Shown here piece by piece: positions 35,074 to 42,752 of a stretch of 54,261 bases of DNA. The number at the start of each line of letters is the position of its first letter. The stretch's first letter is position 1. The translations under genes and the position numbers were made by a program. The DNA lies in assembly GCA_934667065.1 (NCBI GenBank), contig CAKULD010000011.1, positions 1 through 54,261 on the forward strand, read 5' to 3'. Source of the DNA: an uncultured Collinsella sp. (GTDB lineage Bacteria; Actinomycetota; Coriobacteriia; Coriobacteriales; Coriobacteriaceae). The notes under the pieces are model-generated. The model did no database searches and was not told where the DNA came from. It saw only the letters and a list, made by a program, of their open reading frames with translations.

Positions 35074-36032
35074 GCAACGCCCGCTCGGCGAAGACCCATG
35101 CGTATCAGGCTGTCGCAGACCTGCGGGAACGTCATATCGTCCGTATGGCGGATCTCATCCGGATACAGCGACGTATCGGTCATACCCGGAATCGTATTGG
35201 TCTCGAGGATAACGGGGCCGTCCTCGCTCACGATAAAGTCGCTGCGCGAGATGCCCAGACAACCGAGGGCCTTGTGGGCAGCACAGGCAAGTTCCTGGGC
35301 ACGGGCGTAGTTCTCAGGCGAAATCTGCGCCGGAATGCGATGGATATCCGTGGGGTCGACGTACTTTACGTCCAGATCGTAGAACTCGCAGTCCTCGGGC
35401 TTGCGAATCTCGACGATCGGCAGGGCGCGAACTTCATCCTCGCCATACACGCCCACCGTGATCTCGGTTCCCTCGATGCACTTCTCGACCAGTACCTTAT
35501 CGCCGTACTCAAAGGCCTTGGCGATGGCAGCGGGCAGCTCAGAGGGCTCATGGACCAGGGAGATGCCATAGCTCGAACCGTTGACGGCGGGCTTCACAAA
35601 GCAGCGTTCGCCACAAACCTCGACGATGTGATCGATATCGACTTCGTCGCCCGTCTCGAGTGCCAGACCGGGAGCAATGGGGATGCCTGCCTTGGCGTAC
35701 AGGAGCTTCGAGACCTCCTTGTCGGCACCGCAGGCGCTCGCAAGCACGCCCGAGGCCGTGTAGGGGATACCCAAGGTCTCCATGGCACCCTGCATGGCAC
35801 CATCCTCACCGCCAGCTCCGTGCATAGCGATAAACGCCACGTCAAAGCCGCCGGTTGCCATGGTCACCATAAAGTTATCGGCAGCCGTGTCCAGCAGTTC
35901 AACCGAGGTGTAGCCGGCCTCCTTCAGGGCCACCACGACGTTCTTTCCCGAATTGAGCGAAATCTCGCGCTCAGCGGAATGACCGCCTGCCAAGACCGCT
36001 ACGTGCATGTTCTCTAGGCTTTTACCCGGCAT
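35067..36032 (-). CDS. ddl: D-alanine--D-alanine ligase (321 aa)
   Basis: Ddl makes D-Ala-D-Ala for peptidoglycan precursors in the cytoplasm. The ATP-grasp family landmarks are AVLAGGHSAEREISLNSG, AMHGAGGEDGAMQG, CFVKPAVNGSSYGI, GTEITVGVY and LETNTIPGMTDTSLYP. ATG at 36032 (MPGKSLENMH) with GGAGGAG upstream. It is the first gene of an operon with dinG and is divergent from rlmN across 85 bases. Confidence 0.95.
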   Translation of the reverse strand: MPGKSLENMHVAVLAGGHSAEREISLNSGKNVVVALKEAGYTSVELLDTAADNFMVTMATGGFDVAFIAMHGAGGEDGAMQGAMETLGIPYTASGVLASACGADKEVSKLLYAKAGIPIAPGLALETGDEVDIDHIVEVCGERCFVKPAVNGSSYGISLVHEPSELPAAIAKAFEYGDKVLVEKCIEGTEITVGVYGEDEVRALPIVEIRKPEDCEFYDLDVKYVDPTDIHRIPAQISPENYARAQELACAAHKALGCLGISRSDFIVSEDGPVILETNTIPGMTDTSLYPDEIRHTDDMTFPQVCDSLIRMGLRRAGVAC

Positions 36033-36117
36033 GGGCAGACTCCTCCTCTATAATTTCTGCAGCTGATACCATATTGTAGCGATACCCTCTACGTTTCCCC
36101 AAAATCGAAAGGCTTCC

Positions 36118-37170
36118 ATGAATCCCAGGACTAAATCTCAGGACATTCGCGACTTGAGCCAAAACGATATTCGCGAGCTTGTTGCCGAACTTGGCCAGCC
36201 CGCCTTCCGCGCCAAGCAGCTTATCGAATGGGTCTTTGAGAAGAACGTTTGTTCGTTTGATGATATGACCAACCTTCCCAAGGCTTTCCGCGAGCAGCTT
36301 AAAGAGGCCTTTGCCTTCGATACGCCGACAGAGCTCACCAAGCAGGTTTCCAAGGACGGCTCTCGCAAGTATCTTCTCGAGTATCACGATGGCATTTCCG
36401 TCGAGACCGTTGGCATGCCGCGTCGCAACAAGCTTTCCGTCTGTGTTTCCACCCAGGCCGGCTGCGGCATGGGCTGCGCTTTTTGCGCCACCGGCCTCAA
36501 CGGCCTTAAGCGCTCGCTGACCGCGCAGGAAATCGTTGACCAGGTACTCCACGTTTCTAACGATTTTGGCGAGCGTGCAACGAGCGTCGTCTTCATGGGC
36601 CAGGGCGAGCCCTTCGCCAACTATGACGAGGTGCTCAAAGCCCTGCGCATCCTCAACGATCCTGACGGCATCGGTATTGGTGCACGCCACCTTACCGTCT
36701 CTACCAGCGGCGTTATTCCCGGCATTCGCAAGTTCGCCGACATTCCAGAGCAGTTTACGCTTGCCGTCTCGCTGCACTCCGCCATCCAATCTACGCGCAA
36801 CAAGCTTATGCCCGGCGTTAAGAAATACACGCTGCTGCGCCTTCACGAGGCTCTGCAGCTTTATACCGAGAAGACCGGACGCCGCCCGACTTACGAATAC
36901 GCAATGATCGAAGGCGTCAACGACACCAATCCCGAGATGCAAGCACTTTGCGACTTCTGCGAGGGTACACTGTGCCATGTCAATCTGATTCAGCTCAACG
37001 ACATTGAGGGCAGCCCGCTCAAGCCGTCTCCGATCCACAAGGTCGAAGATCTTCAGCGCCGCCTTGAGTCCCGTGGTATTGAGACCACGATTCGCAACTC
37101 CCGCGGCAATGATATTGACGCCGCCTGTGGTCAGCTGAAGCAGCGCTTCAAGGTTCAGAAGAACGCATAG
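36118..37170 (+). CDS. rlmN: 23S rRNA (adenine-2503-C2)-methyltransferase (350 aa)
   Basis: RlmN is a radical SAM enzyme that methylates A2503 of 23S rRNA and A37 of some tRNAs. The iron-sulphur Cys triad C116, C120 and C123 is in GCGMGCAFC; VVFMGQGEPFANYDE, HLTVSTSGVIPG and LAVSLHS follow as in the family, and the second catalytic Cys is in GNDIDAACGQL near the C terminus. Full length and intact. Its mRNA ends at the hairpin at 37208-37243. Confidence 0.96.
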   Translation: MNPRTKSQDIRDLSQNDIRELVAELGQPAFRAKQLIEWVFEKNVCSFDDMTNLPKAFREQLKEAFAFDTPTELTKQVSKDGSRKYLLEYHDGISVETVGMPRRNKLSVCVSTQAGCGMGCAFCATGLNGLKRSLTAQEIVDQVLHVSNDFGERATSVVFMGQGEPFANYDEVLKALRILNDPDGIGIGARHLTVSTSGVIPGIRKFADIPEQFTLAVSLHSAIQSTRNKLMPGVKKYTLLRLHEALQLYTEKTGRRPTYEYAMIEGVNDTNPEMQALCDFCEGTLCHVNLIQLNDIEGSPLKPSPIHKVEDLQRRLESRGIETTIRNSRGNDIDAACGQLKQRFKVQKNA

Positions 37171-37188
37171 GGGAGTCACACTCAAAAA

Positions 37189-37204
37189 CGTTTCATGTGA
37201 AACA
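37189..37204. promoter_or_regulatory. parS-like site after rlmN
   Basis: CGTTTCATGTGAAACA differs from the exact parS consensus TGTTTCACGTGAAACA at two positions and keeps most of the dyad. It lies about 2.1 kb from the three exact sites and may be a weak ParB site. Confidence 0.45.
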
Positions 37205-37207
37205 TAG

Positions 37208-37243
37208 GACAGCCCCGGTTGCGATAATGCAACCGGGGCTGTC
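37208..37243 (+). terminator. Terminator of rlmN
   Basis: Perfect 15-bp arms, 37208-37222 and 37229-37243, with a 6-base loop; the following T tract is short. Confidence 0.8.
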
Positions 37244-37302
37244 TCATTTATATCCTAAGTTCTTAATTCACTAGTACTAATTGAACATTTTTGAGCCAAA
37301 AT

Positions 37303-37341
37303 AAGGGGTCCTTGTCTCATAAACCAGACAAGGACCCCTTT
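37303..37341 (-). terminator. Terminator of the rsmG-parA-parB block
   Basis: Perfect 15-bp arms (37303-37317 and 37326-37340). It lies 27 bases past the minus-strand small gene at 37368; its flanking A/T tracts allow both directions. Confidence 0.75.
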
Positions 37342-37367
37342 AGAAAAGGCGGGTAATTGTTAGGTAC

Positions 37368-37622
37368 CTAATAACCAATATTCTCCCACTGATGATTAAC
37401 CCAATCTTGGTTAATCTTTGGATTCTTAGTTACCTGAGCAGTCCGCATTGCGACATCTTCGGTCATCACATCCATTTTCTTCTTAGATGTGTCAACAATA
37501 TCCTGAGCTCCGCGAAGCAGTCGACCTCGCAATTCCTCGTCTGTCACGATCTTGTATCCGGCAAAGGCACCAGCGGCGATAGTAGTTGCCAAAGCAATGG
37601 CCGCGAGAAACTTATTCTTCAT
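37368..37622 (-). CDS. Small membrane-anchored protein, YtxH-like (84 aa)
   Basis: The start is the ATG at 37622 inside the end of parB, with AGGAGG six bases upstream; the longer frame has no such site. An N-terminal hydrophobic segment (KFLAAIALATTIAAGAFAG) is followed by a charged helical region (EELRGRLLRGAQDIVDT, KKKMDVMTEDVAMRT), a plan like YtxH-type proteins. Function unknown. It is translationally coupled to parB and ends the block. Confidence 0.75.
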   Translation of the reverse strand: MKNKFLAAIALATTIAAGAFAGYKIVTDEELRGRLLRGAQDIVDTSKKKMDVMTEDVAMRTAQVTKNPKINQDWVNHQWENIGY

Positions 37623-38517
37623 CTTGATCCTCCTGACCAAATTGAATCATTTCGCCAAGGATACGGGAGAGCTCTTCTTCGTCTTTGAACTCAATTTCAA
37701 TCTTATTCTTACCACGGGAGCTCTTCACTCGCACGTTGGTATTGAATACCTGACGAAGAACGCGAGCTGCCTTCTTAAACGACTGAGGTGTTGCGGGTCT
37801 GGATGTCTTCGGCGTCTCTCCGGCAGAAAACAATGGAGCAAGATTTTCTGTCGCACGCACCGAAAGACCTTCTGCAACTACCTTCTCAGCAAGCCTGATT
37901 CGAGCATCTTCATAGGGAACGGCCAAAATTGCCCTTGCATGGCCAGCAGTAAGCTTTCCTTCGAAAATCATCTGTTGAACAACATCAGGAAGGTCTAGAA
38001 GGCGGAGCGAATTAGTGATCGCTGAGCGCGATTTACTGACGGCCCTAGACAAGGCCTCCTGCGTCATACCGCTTGCATCGATAAGCTGTCGATAGCCCTT
38101 TGCCTCTTCGACGGGATTCAGATCGGAACGTTGAAGATTCTCGATAAGTGCAAGAGCAAGCATCTCTTCATCATTAACATCTTTAATGATGACAGGCAGT
38201 TCTTCAAGGCCTGCGAGTTTCGATGCCTGATAACGGCGTTCACCGGCAATGATCTCATAACCGTTACCATGTTTGCGAACCAAAAGCGGCTGCAGAACAC
38301 CGTGCTCCTGAATTGATTCACTTAACTCACGAAGTTCAGTTTCGTTAAAGTGGATGCGAGGCTGATTTGGGTTTGGAACAATATCTTCAATTGGAAGCTT
38401 AGTCTCCGCTGCGGAATTTGAAGCAGAGGTTGCAGAACCACCGGTTTCATATTCAGCTTCTGACACAAGTGCATTGAGTCCACGGCCCAATCCACCACGT
38501 TTTTTTGCACTAGGCAC
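37612..38517 (-). CDS. parB: Chromosome partitioning protein ParB (301 aa)
   Basis: ParB binds parS, hydrolyses CTP and spreads to form the segregation complex. The sequence opens RGGLGRGLNALVSE as in chromosomal ParB, has the CTP-box GERRYQASKLAG (ParB/Srx fold) and QPLLVRKHG, the HTH (MTQEALSRAVSKSRSAITNSLRLLDLP, in pieces) and a C-terminal dimerisation domain. GTG start at 38517, overlapping the parA stop by 8 bases. Three exact parS sites lie just beyond parA. Confidence 0.96.
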   Translation of the reverse strand: MPSAKKRGGLGRGLNALVSEAEYETGGSATSASNSAAETKLPIEDIVPNPNQPRIHFNETELRELSESIQEHGVLQPLLVRKHGNGYEIIAGERRYQASKLAGLEELPVIIKDVNDEEMLALALIENLQRSDLNPVEEAKGYRQLIDASGMTQEALSRAVSKSRSAITNSLRLLDLPDVVQQMIFEGKLTAGHARAILAVPYEDARIRLAEKVVAEGLSVRATENLAPLFSAGETPKTSRPATPQSFKKAARVLRQVFNTNVRVKSSRGKNKIEIEFKDEEELSRILGEMIQFGQEDQDEE

Positions 38518-39310
38518 GCTTGATCACCTCTTTTGCAAGGTTCATATATGCTTTTGCACCCTTATTTTGAGGTGCATAGGTAATTACAGGCTCACCAAAA
38601 GACGGCGCTTCGGAGATTTTTACCGTACGCGGAATCAAAGTCTTAAACGCTTTGTCGCCAAAGTACGACTGAACCTCTTCAACTACCTGATTTGAAAGAG
38701 AAGTACGCGAGTCGTACATCGTCATAAGCACGCCATACGTATCAAGGCCCTTATTCAAGCGCGATTTAACCATCTTCATCGACTCAAGAAGCTTCGTAAC
38801 ACCCTCAAGCGCGTAATACTCGCACTGAATTGGAATCAAAACGCTATCTGCAGCCGTCAACGCATTGATAGTTAGAAGTCCAAGGGAAGGCGGACAGTCA
38901 ATGAAGATATAGTCAAACTCATCCTGAATCGGCTCAAGTAGATCCTTTAGACGAGTTTCGCGTGCAATCGCACTCACAAGCTCAATTTCTGCACCTGCAA
39001 GCTGAATTGTAGCTGGAATTACGAATACCTTTTTGCAGTTCGTATCAAGAACGAGCGATTCTGCAGGCACGTCATTCAACAATGCATCGTAAATACAGTG
39101 ATCAAGATCCTCTTTTTCGATTCCAAAACCACTGGTGCTGTTACCTTGCGGGTCAAAATCGACAATGAGCGTCTTTCGACCTTGCTCACCAAGTGCTGCG
39201 GCAAGATTTACAGCCGTCGTTGACTTACCAACGCCGCCTTTTTGGTTGATGATTGCAATGATACGCGTGTCTTTTGCGCTCTTAGAACGCTTAACGTCGC
39301 GAAATCCCAC
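38510..39310 (-). CDS. parA: Chromosome partitioning ATPase ParA (266 aa)
   Basis: This is a ParA/Soj ATPase with deviant Walker A KGGVGKST at 24-31, DFDPQGN (motif with signature Asp), FIDCPPSLGLLT and a C-terminal basic region. It drives ParB-parS movement on the nucleoid. GTG start at 39310 after AGGAGG. It is the first gene downstream of the parS array and overlaps parB, which is translated with it. Confidence 0.96.
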   Translation of the reverse strand: MGFRDVKRSKSAKDTRIIAIINQKGGVGKSTTAVNLAAALGEQGRKTLIVDFDPQGNSTSGFGIEKEDLDHCIYDALLNDVPAESLVLDTNCKKVFVIPATIQLAGAEIELVSAIARETRLKDLLEPIQDEFDYIFIDCPPSLGLLTINALTAADSVLIPIQCEYYALEGVTKLLESMKMVKSRLNKGLDTYGVLMTMYDSRTSLSNQVVEEVQSYFGDKAFKTLIPRTVKISEAPSFGEPVITYAPQNKGAKAYMNLAKEVIKRA

Positions 39311-39349
39311 GGTCCCTCCTGGTGTGTATTAATGCTGTTAAACGGAGGA

Positions 39350-39443
39350 TGTTTCACGTGAAACATTCCGATTCGATATCAACTACGATGTTTCACGTGA
39401 AACATTTCAAGTCGATACCAACCATTATGTTTCACGTGAAACA
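39350..39443. promoter_or_regulatory. Three exact parS sites at 39-bp spacing
   Basis: TGTTTCACGTGAAACA occurs exactly at 39350-39365, 39389-39404 and 39428-39443, all in the rsmG-parA gap. The 39-bp spacing includes a partly conserved TCGATA-containing spacer, so this is a true tandem repeat. These are the main ParB loading sites, about 3 kb from oriC. Confidence 0.95.
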
Positions 39444-39444
39444 T

Positions 39445-40182
39445 CTAGGCAAGCGGATTCTTCTTAGCCATGCCATTTGCACGCGGAAGAGAAACTGATG
39501 CAGGACGCGACTTCTTAAGAATAATGAACTCGCGATGACCTAATCCTTCAGGTAAATCTAAATCATCGGTAAGAAGCAATGTAAAGCCACAGATCTTGGC
39601 AGCAGCCTCACCAGAATCAAGCTCTTCATCTGTGGGATTACCCTTAGTAATGACAAAGAGCCCGCCGTCTTTCAAATAAGGAGAAGCATATTCAACAAGA
39701 ACCGGGAGCGGAGCAAGTGCGCGAGCAGTAACAACAGCAAATTGCTTCTTATGAGAACGTGCGTATTCTTCTAGACGATCATGAACAGCATGAGCATGCT
39801 TCAGGCCAAGGCTCTTTACAAAAGAGTTAACGGCATCGACTTTCTTACCAACTGAATCGATATAGGTTGCCTTGCGACCACTGGCAATAGTCAGAGGAAT
39901 GCCAGGGAAACCAGCACCCGTACCCATATCAAGCAGCGCACCCTCAGGGGCCTTATTGATATAAGGGAGTAATACCAATGAGTCCAGAATGTGAAGGACG
40001 GCAGCGTCTTCGATATTTAGGATACGTGTGAGATTGGTAGTCTTATTGGTCTCCAGAACAAGATCCAGATGCTGTATACAGGTTCGAAGGTCATTCTCAG
40101 AAACCTTCAAAGAACAGTCTTTGCAATACGAAGTAAGACGGCTCAACATCTGGTTCGCCTGCTCATCAGTCAATACAAACAA
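39445..40182 (-). CDS. rsmG: 16S rRNA (guanine-527-N7)-methyltransferase (245 aa)
   Basis: RsmG (GidB) methylates G527 of 16S rRNA using SAM. The SAM-binding motif is LLDMGTGAGFPGIPL; TNLTRI and VTARALAPLPVLVEYA are also typical. I place the start at the TTG at 40182, five bases after AAAGGAG. The frame is open to 40251, but that part falls across the jag terminator and has no matching sequence. The position between jag and parAB is the usual origin-side arrangement. The three parS sites follow its stop. Confidence 0.93.
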   Translation of the reverse strand: MFVLTDEQANQMLSRLTSYCKDCSLKVSENDLRTCIQHLDLVLETNKTTNLTRILNIEDAAVLHILDSLVLLPYINKAPEGALLDMGTGAGFPGIPLTIASGRKATYIDSVGKKVDAVNSFVKSLGLKHAHAVHDRLEEYARSHKKQFAVVTARALAPLPVLVEYASPYLKDGGLFVITKGNPTDEELDSGEAAAKICGFTLLLTDDLDLPEGLGHREFIILKKSRPASVSLPRANGMAKKNPLA

Positions 40183-40227
40183 GACGACTCCTTTCTGACA
40201 AAAATCAGTGTATCGAGAACTTTTGAC

Positions 40228-40259
40228 AAAAAAAGGGGACGTGGAAATCACGTCCCCTT
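40228..40259 (-). terminator. Terminator of the rpmH-jag operon
   Basis: On the minus strand AAGGGGACGTG pairs with CACGTCCCCTT (40249-40259 with 40233-40243) and TTTTTTT follows. It lies between jag and rsmG. Confidence 0.9.
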
Positions 40260-40277
40260 AGCATAAGCTCGAGTAGA

Positions 40278-40847
40278 TTATCGAGCAACAATCACTACGT
40301 GACGATCGGGGTCAGATCCCTCGGAATGAGTATCGACCGCATCGTTGCCACGAAGTGCAATATGAACCAGTCGGCGCTCATAGGCGTTCATAGGCGGAAG
40401 CGAAACACTCTTGTGAGTGCGAATAGCACGCTCGGCAGCAGACTGAGCCATAGAGGCAACCTTGTCCTGACGACGACTCTTGTATCCCTCAACGTCCACC
40501 ACAACCGGATACCTAAAGCCAAGCTTACGGCTTACAAGAAGCGAAAACATAACCTGAAGGGCATCAAGCGTACGACCGTGACGACCAATGAGAACAGCAA
40601 GGTCAGGAGCCGTTACATCCAGAATCAGCTCGCCCTCATCGCCCTCATACTCATCGATAGGAGAGTTGGCGGCATCGAAGTGCGAAAGGATGGAACGCAG
40701 AATAGAAATCGCAACATCGGCAATGGTGTCAAGCTCCTCATCGGTCAACTCTTCACCAGCCTTGTAGCGCTGTGCAATCTCGGGATAATCGCCCGCAACC
40801 TGCGGGGCAACCTCCTCAAGCATATCCTCGATGATCTCTTCAGACAT
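40278..40847 (-). CDS. jag: Jag/KhpB RNA-binding protein (189 aa)
   Basis: Jag (KhpB/EloR) is an RNA-binding protein next to yidC in many bacteria. An acidic N-terminal helix is followed by a KH domain with LIGRHGRTLDALQVM (a GxxG-type loop) and an R3H domain with the AERAIRTHKSVSLPPMNAYERRLVH arginine-histidine pattern, quoted in parts. The start is the ATG at 40847, six bases after GGAG; the TTG at 40859 is less likely. It ends the rpmH operon before the terminator. Confidence 0.93.
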   Translation of the reverse strand: MSEEIIEDMLEEVAPQVAGDYPEIAQRYKAGEELTDEELDTIADVAISILRSILSHFDAANSPIDEYEGDEGELILDVTAPDLAVLIGRHGRTLDALQVMFSLLVSRKLGFRYPVVVDVEGYKSRRQDKVASMAQSAAERAIRTHKSVSLPPMNAYERRLVHIALRGNDAVDTHSEGSDPDRHVVIVAR

Positions 40848-40892
40848 AACGTACTCCAAAAGTTAGGTACCTAAATAAGATTGATATCCCGA

Positions 40893-41663
40893 CTACTTCT
40901 TCTTGTGCGGACGCGGCTTCTTCTCGCGGCGCGTAACCTCAACCTGCAGCGGGGCGTTCTTAAGACGCTCCTCCTCATCGGCCTTGGCCTTGTCGATAAC
41001 CTTCTGCGTCACGAAGATCTGCTGGATAACCTGCCAGGCAGAAGACACGTCGTAGTACAGCAGAACGCCAACGGGCAGGCTCCAGCCCATCCAGAGCATC
41101 ATGACGGTCATGACGACGGCCATCATGCGCATGCTTTGAGCCTGCTGACCAGTCTGGTTGCGCGACATATACAGCTGCGGAATCAGGGTCAGGACGGCAA
41201 ACAGGATCAGGCAGACCAACGCCGGCAGAGCAACCATAAAGCCATCGGCAAAGGAAGCGCTCGGCGTGGTGGTCAGATCGGGCAGGATGTTAAAGAACGA
41301 GAACGTGCCCTCGTCAAAGTACTGCGGCAGGTTGCGCAGCAGCGTAAACAAGGCAAACAGGACAGGCATCTGGATCAACAGTGGCAGACAACCAGCCATC
41401 GGGTTGAACTTGTTCTCGCTGTAGAACTTCTGCATCTCCTCGGCCTGACGCTGGGGATCGTCGGCATAACGCTCCTGGATCTCGAGCATCTTGGGCTGCA
41501 GCACCTGCATACGGGCCGTCGACTTGGTCGACTTGAGCATAAGCGGCGTCAGCAGCAGACGGATAATGACCACCAGGATGATGATGGACAGGCCCCAGTC
41601 GACCGCAAAGGTCTGGATGAGCTTGAGCAGCTCAAAAAGGATGTTAACGATCCAATCCCACAT
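40893..41663 (-). CDS. yidC: Membrane protein insertase YidC (256 aa)
   Basis: YidC inserts proteins into the cytoplasmic membrane. The family core is visible: a first TM (about 3-40), a basic cytoplasmic hairpin (KSTKSTARMQVLQPKMLEIQ, in part), GCLPLLIQMPVLFALF, and TM segments at about 140-165 and 178-215. The conserved hydrophilic-groove Arg probably is in IIRLLLTPL. It lacks an N-terminal lipobox, so it is of the unprocessed class. The C terminus is very basic (RREKKPRPHKKK), as in ribosome-binding YidC proteins. Confidence 0.94.
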   Translation of the reverse strand: MWDWIVNILFELLKLIQTFAVDWGLSIIILVVIIRLLLTPLMLKSTKSTARMQVLQPKMLEIQERYADDPQRQAEEMQKFYSENKFNPMAGCLPLLIQMPVLFALFTLLRNLPQYFDEGTFSFFNILPDLTTTPSASFADGFMVALPALVCLILFAVLTLIPQLYMSRNQTGQQAQSMRMMAVVMTVMMLWMGWSLPVGVLLYYDVSSAWQVIQQIFVTQKVIDKAKADEEERLKNAPLQVEVTRREKKPRPHKKK

Positions 41664-41692
41664 GTAAGTTTTCCTCCGATAGCGAGTGCCCG

Positions 41693-41917
41693 CTAGGGCA
41701 CAGGGTCATAACCGCCGACGTGCAGGGGATTGCAGCGAGCGATGCGCCTCACGGCAAGCCAGCAGCCTCTCAAAACACCGTACTTCTCAATCGCCTGAAC
41801 GGCGTATTGCGAGCACGTTGGATAATAAATGCAGGCGTCAGGTAATAAGGGCGAAATAACCTGTTGATATATGCGAATAGGAGCGATGGCAACACGTCGC
41901 AAAACGTGATTGCTCAT
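41693..41917 (-). CDS. yidD: Membrane insertion efficiency factor YidD (74 aa)
   Basis: YidD is a small membrane-associated protein that helps YidC-dependent insertion. It has the family core IRIYQQVISPLLPDACIYYPTCSQYA (quoted in segments: IRIYQQVISP, CIYYPTCSQYA), then CNPLHVGGYDPVP. The ATG overlaps the rnpA stop (ATGA, 41914-41917), with GGGGAGGAG in front. Confidence 0.95.
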   Translation of the reverse strand: MSNHVLRRVAIAPIRIYQQVISPLLPDACIYYPTCSQYAVQAIEKYGVLRGCWLAVRRIARCNPLHVGGYDPVP

Positions 41918-42252
41918 CGCTCCTCCCCGGCAACACCAGCGCGTTTCATAAGCGAACGCAATGCCTTGTCCATCTCCTGCGGCGAGGAAACCCTCGTCTT
42001 GGGAGTTGCGAACAAGATGATGTCATAACCCGCAACGGGAAATCCGCAGCTGCGGGCGGCCTCGCGCATCACACGCTTAGAACGGTTGCGCACAACCGCA
42101 CAACCGAGCCGTTTAGCACCAACAAAGGCGACCCTTCCGGAGTCGCCTTCGCCAACCGATTCACATATGGTCATTCGAATCAGAGGGTGATTGAAACGAC
42201 GCCCCTGACTGAACACATGCTCGAAATCTTGCCGAGACTTAATAGTCTTCAT
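41914..42252 (-). CDS. rnpA: Ribonuclease P protein component (112 aa)
   Basis: RnpA binds RNase P RNA and helps process tRNA 5' ends. The RNR motif is RNRSKRVMREAAR, with FSQGRRFNHP near the N terminus. ATG at 42252 (MKTIKSRQDFEHVF). It lies 20 bases after rpmH, the normal operon order. Confidence 0.95.
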   Translation of the reverse strand: MKTIKSRQDFEHVFSQGRRFNHPLIRMTICESVGEGDSGRVAFVGAKRLGCAVVRNRSKRVMREAARSCGFPVAGYDIILFATPKTRVSSPQEMDKALRSLMKRAGVAGEER

Positions 42253-42272
42253 GCGAGATGTGTGTATCGCTG

Positions 42273-42407
42273 CTAGACAGTGAGACGCTTGCGGCCCTTG
42301 GCGCGACGACGGGCGAGCACGGCACGACCACCCTTGGTGGCCATACGGGCACGGAAGCCATGGGTCTTGGCACGCTTACGCTTATTAGGCTGATACGTAC
42401 GCTTCAT
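42273..42407 (-). CDS. rpmH: 50S ribosomal protein L34 (44 aa)
   Basis: L34 is recognised from MKRTYQPNKRKRAKTHGFRA-type sequence (read in parts), GGRAVLARRRAKGRKRLTV at the end. The start is the ATG at 42407 after AGGAGG; the frame upstream to 42467 is leader. A leader hairpin (GTCCGCG/CGCGGAC) and a strong promoter precede it. Confidence 0.96.
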   Translation of the reverse strand: MKRTYQPNKRKRAKTHGFRARMATKGGRAVLARRRAKGRKRLTV

Positions 42408-42479
42408 CTTAAGTTCCTCCTGCTGCATTTCGAGTGTCCGCGGGGACGCGGACGCAGATATAGACACGTGAGCTTGAAG

Positions 42480-42509
42480 ATTGTAGGGAAATCAATGTTC
42501 AAATGTCAA
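42480..42509 (-). promoter_or_regulatory. Promoter of the rpmH operon
   Basis: On the minus strand an exact TTGACA (42504-42509) and TACAAT (42480-42485) are separated by 18 bases, at the left edge of the origin region. Confidence 0.8.
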
Positions 42510-42752
42510 GAAATCAAAGGTAAAAGGTTGCAAAGAGTACACGGTTCCCCCATAAGCAGAATCGGTATTTGAGGCAGTGGGCAACTTTTCACGATATTTC
42601 ATCGAGTTTTCAACAGGTCATGTTGGCAATGTTGAGAACTTTTCGTCCGATTTCCAAAGTTTTCAACAGGTTTTGAAAAGTTGTCGAAAGATGAGAAACA
42701 TTGCACGGTGAGCTACTATTTGTTCGAAACCTTTTGAAAGATTGCGAGCGGC
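42510..42752. other. Replication origin region (oriC), DnaA-box cluster
   Basis: This 243-base gap between rpmH promoter and the GHKL gene carries two exact TTTTCAACA elements (42607-42615 and 42660-42668), an inverted TGTTGAGAA (42630-42638), and TTTTGAAAAG/GTTGTCGAAAG stretches near 42670-42690. The repeats read as DnaA boxes related to, but not equal to, TTATCCACA. The same TGTTGAAAA core recurs after dnaA (45858-45866). The position at the strand switch and the cluster support oriC; a separate AT-rich unwinding element is not sharply defined. Confidence 0.8.
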
